From NCBI GenBank assembly GCA_041484845.1, contig JBGPIK010000124.1, forward strand, positions 1 to 15,938: a stretch of 15,938 nt of DNA. The letters are read 5' to 3'. The position numbers and the translations under genes were made by a program. Source of the stretch: JBGPIK01 sp041484845 (lineage in GTDB: Bacteria > Desulfobacterota > Binatia > UBA9968). The notes under the pieces were generated by a model. The model made no database searches and was not told the DNA's origin. It saw nothing but the letters and a program-made list of their open reading frames with translations. Shown here one piece after another: positions 13,492 to 15,938 of this stretch. Positions within the stretch are counted from its first letter, which is position 1, and the number at the start of each line of letters is the position of its first letter.

Positions 13492-14754
13492 TTAGTAGTT
13501 CATGGCGGCTATTTTGATTCCACCCTGGAAATCAACGGCGCCTACGATGGTGTTGTACGGAATGTAGATTTCAGGGGATTTAGCGTCAGTGCCATCATAA
13601 AATTTTTCCCCGCCGATGACCTGATCGACGTGCGTTGCCACTTGTAGACGCTCGGTTCCGTTTCCCGTGGTGACAATGGCGTCCGCCTCATCCGCTATAT
13701 CGACGAGGCAAAATCCCGATCCGTCCTCTCCGGCCTCCTCTTTGACCAGTAGGACGGTCTTGACGCCCAGATCCTCGCAGGACTTGCAGCAAAGCATGAT
13801 ATCGACATCGGCCTGACCTCCGCCGTCCTTCGTGACGATGGCCGCATCCGCATTCAGAATATGCTTCGCCAGCTTTGCCGACAGCAAAGCTGACATTTCT
13901 TTATCTTTATACGTGGCGTTGTGGTTCACAAGGATAACGCCTTTAAAGTTGAGATCTATTCCATGCCTCCCGTAGAGGTCTTTGATCACCCGGTTATTCT
14001 GATGATTATAGGTGACGCTTTTGGAGGGCATGGTGTATCCGTTGTGGACGATGGCGCTGTCGAGGACTTCATTAGGATGAACCAGAGTCGGGAGCGTATC
14101 TTTGGTGCTTCTCCCATAATAGAGCCTTTCCTTGCCAAAGCCGTGAGAGTACAGGTAATAAATGTACGCCACTTTCGGAAGGTCGCCTTCTTTTCCTGAC
14201 AGGCCGTGAGATAAGTCGTAAACCTCGACCTCGTCGGCTTTTAATCCTTGAGCAGATCTCCCGATGTACTCCGCCGTTTTGAACCCGGCGGTAAGGATGG
14301 CCCGTCCGTATTCCGTTGGGTCGATACCATTTGCCGGTGTAGGAACGAGAACGATTTGATGCAGGGTCGAAAACTTCGACAGGGAACTCATCGGGCCGTT
14401 CAGATCCATCACCGCCTCTTCAGCAGCGGGAAGCGTTCCGGTGGTGACAACCACCACGCCGTCAATAACGTTGGTGCGACCACTGCCGGCGAGTTTGACC
14501 GGGCCAGTCAGGCCGGGGAAAGCCGACTCCTGATCTTGCCCTTTTGCCCTTGGCTGAATGACATCCAGTATATGAATGACCCGCGTGGCTTCGCCGGGTT
14601 GGGCCAATGCGATCTCGATGGCTTTTAACCGTTGGTCTTTGAGCAGGTGTTCTTTTAGCTCCCCCGAATTAATTGAAAGGACTCTATCGGTAATCCGAGT
14701 TGTATTACCCAGCTTGACCGTATCAATGTGGTACTTTGCCATTTCCAAACGCAT
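13492..14754 (-). CDS. GrdE-like glycine/sarcosine/betaine reductase component B subunit, lacking the processing Cys
   Basis: 420 residues, close to the usual ~430 of the GrdE/GrdG/GrdI pro-subunits. The start MRLEMAKYHIDTVKLGNTTR follows the family pattern. AQPGEATRVIHILDVIQPRA (51-70), GSGRTNVIDG, DLPKVAYIYYLYSHG (191-205), PTLVHPNEVLDSAIV (222-236) and VIKDLYGRHGIDLNF (256-270) are shared landmarks. Known role: component B of amine reductases, where the pro-protein is cut at an Asn-Cys bond and the Cys becomes the pyruvoyl cofactor. Here the site after DSAIV reads HNGYTMPSKSVTY, with no Cys, so classical maturation seems impossible. Cys 322, 323 and 326 form a C-C-x-x-C cluster instead. 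It is last in the minus-strand operon, 15 bp after the SBP. SD GGAG precedes ATG 14754. Confidence 0.85.
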   Translation of the reverse strand: MRLEMAKYHIDTVKLGNTTRITDRVLSINSGELKEHLLKDQRLKAIEIALAQPGEATRVIHILDVIQPRAKGQDQESAFPGLTGPVKLAGSGRTNVIDGVVVVTTGTLPAAEEAVMDLNGPMSSLSKFSTLHQIVLVPTPANGIDPTEYGRAILTAGFKTAEYIGRSAQGLKADEVEVYDLSHGLSGKEGDLPKVAYIYYLYSHGFGKERLYYGRSTKDTLPTLVHPNEVLDSAIVHNGYTMPSKSVTYNHQNNRVIKDLYGRHGIDLNFKGVILVNHNATYKDKEMSALLSAKLAKHILNADAAIVTKDGGGQADVDIMLCCKSCEDLGVKTVLLVKEEAGEDGSGFCLVDIADEADAIVTTGNGTERLQVATHVDQVIGGEKFYDGTDAKSPEIYIPYNTIVGAVDFQGGIKIAAMNY

Positions 14755-14769
14755 CGTGATCTCCGCATT

Positions 14770-15759
14770 TTAGGGTTGTTTGTAAAGGTTCGCGACGAAT
14801 CCGGACTTCTCCAGCTCGTTGACAAATCGCGAATCCACAAAATCCTCTGGATTGGCCGCCTCCGCCTTTGGATTTTTCAAGGCCAACTGTTCGAGAATCG
14901 TCTTTACTCCTGGCAGTGAAGGCGTTGGCACAGTTCGAATATACTTAAGGGCATAGAAATTGTAGGCTTCCTCCAGGACATCTCGGTTGGTCACCTTCGT
15001 ATTTTTGCTGATAACCTTGAGGCTGAACTCCCTATCGGTTTTCAAACGGTGAATTCCCTCGACGTAGCTTTTGACGAATCTTCTCACCGTATCAGTCCGA
15101 TCTTTCACAAAGGCGCGGCGCGCGACCAAACCGGTATGCTGGGTCTCGATTCCCAGCGCGCGCAGGTCCATAATCTCTTTGAAGCCCTTATTCTTGAGAA
15201 GTGTGAGTATGGGCGGGCCAAAAAGCGCGCCCGAAATAGCTCCCTTTTCCATCGCGGCATAGAGTTCCTGAAAACCGCCTGCTTGAATGATGTTCACGTC
15301 CCGGTTCGGATCGACACCCACCTTTTGTAGCGACATTCGCAGCGCCACGTCCGATGAGGCCCCGAACCTGGTAACACCCAAAACCTTTCCCTTAAGGTTC
15401 TCGTAGCTGCCGATGTCGGGAGAGACGATGAAGGAAAACGGAAAAGCGTTGATGGATGCCGTGAGGAGCACAATATCTGCTCCGGCAAGACGCGCGGCGA
15501 TCGGGACAGGTCCGGCAATCTCGACCAGAGCGATCTCCCCCGCTATCAGAGACTCGATGGTCCGCTGCGCACCGTAAAGGATTTCCACGTCGAGATTGTT
15601 CTTCCTAAAAATTCCGGCGTCTTTGGCTACCCAGAGGTGGGACACCGTGGGATTGATGGTGGCATACATGACCCTCAACGGTTCGGGTTTGTTTACCTGA
15701 GAAAGGCCGAACTTCCCCGTGAGCAGCAGGATCAAGGTAGCAAAAACAAGCTTCTTCAT
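14770..15759 (-). CDS. ABC transporter substrate-binding protein within the grd-like operon
   Basis: 329 residues from ATG 15759, chosen because GGAGGGG lies 6 bp upstream and the signal peptide MKKLVFATLILLLTGKFGLS then starts correctly. A longer GTG start at 15777 would add six residues and overlap the upstream stop. Family phrases are HLWVAKDAGIFRKNNLDVEI, GEIALVEIAGPVPIAARLAG, YENLKGKVLGVTRFGASSD and SRFVNELEKSGFVANLYKQP. It is periplasmic, with an unknown ligand. It sits 14 bp after the GrdB-like gene and 15 bp before the GrdE-like gene, so the three are surely one operon. That implies the bound ligand is linked to the reductase-like proteins, for example an amine or betaine-type compound (inference). 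It is in the same subfamily as the SBPs at 3795 and 4936. Confidence 0.88.
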   Translation of the reverse strand: MKKLVFATLILLLTGKFGLSQVNKPEPLRVMYATINPTVSHLWVAKDAGIFRKNNLDVEILYGAQRTIESLIAGEIALVEIAGPVPIAARLAGADIVLLTASINAFPFSFIVSPDIGSYENLKGKVLGVTRFGASSDVALRMSLQKVGVDPNRDVNIIQAGGFQELYAAMEKGAISGALFGPPILTLLKNKGFKEIMDLRALGIETQHTGLVARRAFVKDRTDTVRRFVKSYVEGIHRLKTDREFSLKVISKNTKVTNRDVLEEAYNFYALKYIRTVPTPSLPGVKTILEQLALKNPKAEAANPEDFVDSRFVNELEKSGFVANLYKQP

Positions 15760-15773
15760 GCGATCCCCTCCGC

Positions 15774-15938
15774 TCACGCGCCGAGCAATTCGAGAGCGTT
15801 CTCAACGATGCGCCGCCGCAATTTCTTTTCTTCGGATGGGCCTAGATTTGGATCGCCCAGGAGGTGCGGTATCGAAACCCCGGAAGTGAATCGGCTGACC
15901 TTCATGTGGGTTGCCACCGAGATGAGATTCGTTATGAG
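15774..15938 (-). CDS. GrdB-like reductase component B subunit, C-terminal fragment (cut by window edge)
   Basis: The last 54 codons of a minus-strand gene entering from the right, ending in TGA at 15774-15776. It reads LITNLISVATHMKVSRFTSG, VSIPHLLGDPNLGPSEEKKL, RRRIVENALELLGA. Phrases of the form 'IPHPLGDPNLSPEEEKxLRRKIVExAL' end the GrdB/GrdF/GrdH subunits of glycine, sarcosine and betaine reductases, so the match is good although short. In classical systems this subunit carries a redox-active selenocysteine; the relevant region lies outside the window, so it is unknown whether Sec, Cys or neither is present here. The partner GrdE-like gene lies downstream in the same operon. Confidence 0.72.
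   Translation of the reverse strand, partial: LITNLISVATHMKVSRFTSGVSIPHLLGDPNLGPSEEKKLRRRIVENALELLGA

Noticed and set aside
13393..13647. Plus-strand open frame of 84 aa
   Set aside because: Most of it is antisense to the GrdE-like gene. There is no SD and no motif.

Overview
The window looks like chromosomal DNA of an uncultivated environmental (soil or groundwater type) Gram-negative bacterium. Base composition is moderately GC-rich. Several orphan NMT1/SsuA-like solute-binding proteins (SBPs), REP-associated tyrosine transposases (RAYTs) and short palindromic interspersed repeats recall lineages near Desulfobacterota/Deltaproteobacteria, Binatota, Methylomirabilota or Tectomicrobia. No rRNA, tRNA or phylogenetic marker is present, so this placement is an inference.

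Left region (1-6000), uptake and catabolism. An SBP gene (226-1212) is followed 23 bp later by a dihydroorotase/hydantoinase-type amidohydrolase (1236-2672). A convergent gene (2776-3540) encodes an Asp/Glu-racemase/arylmalonate-decarboxylase-like protein without either usual catalytic cysteine. Two more SBPs (3795-4790, 4936-5904) follow. No permease or ATPase gene is present. A working inference is a small metabolic island for a cyclic amide or carboxylate substrate, sharing a transporter encoded elsewhere.

Middle region (6000-10300), mobile and broken DNA. A beta-rich unknown protein (6118-6981) is followed by an island of at least six palindromic repeats (7042-7454). The island abuts a frameshifted, 3'-truncated nucleotidyltransferase pseudogene, whose small partner gene is still intact. 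Next come a full-length RAYT element (about 7971-9003), a decayed second transposase fragment (9055-9262), and a compact PIN toxin-antitoxin pair (9317-9910). A 246-bp internally deleted derivative of the RAYT element lies at 9970-10215, and a sister copy is at 13141-13377. The two derivatives share one deletion junction, so they look like MITE-type elements mobilised in trans.

Region 10288-12970 carries an apparent two-gene operon: a protein with a metallopeptidase-like segment whose HExxH-type motif is degenerate, then a TPR protein with a conserved-looking C-terminal domain. A 124-aa unknown protein follows. I do not recognise a described system here.

Right region (13492-15938, minus strand) is an operon related to glycine/sarcosine/betaine reductase component B. 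It reads: C-terminus of a GrdB-like subunit (cut by the window edge), an SBP, then a GrdE-like subunit. The GrdE-like protein has no Cys where the family is processed to make the pyruvoyl cofactor. With the SBP between the two subunits, this suggests a divergent, possibly redox-independent use of the Grd fold. It is the most interesting candidate in the window, together with the degenerate-peptidase/TPR pair.
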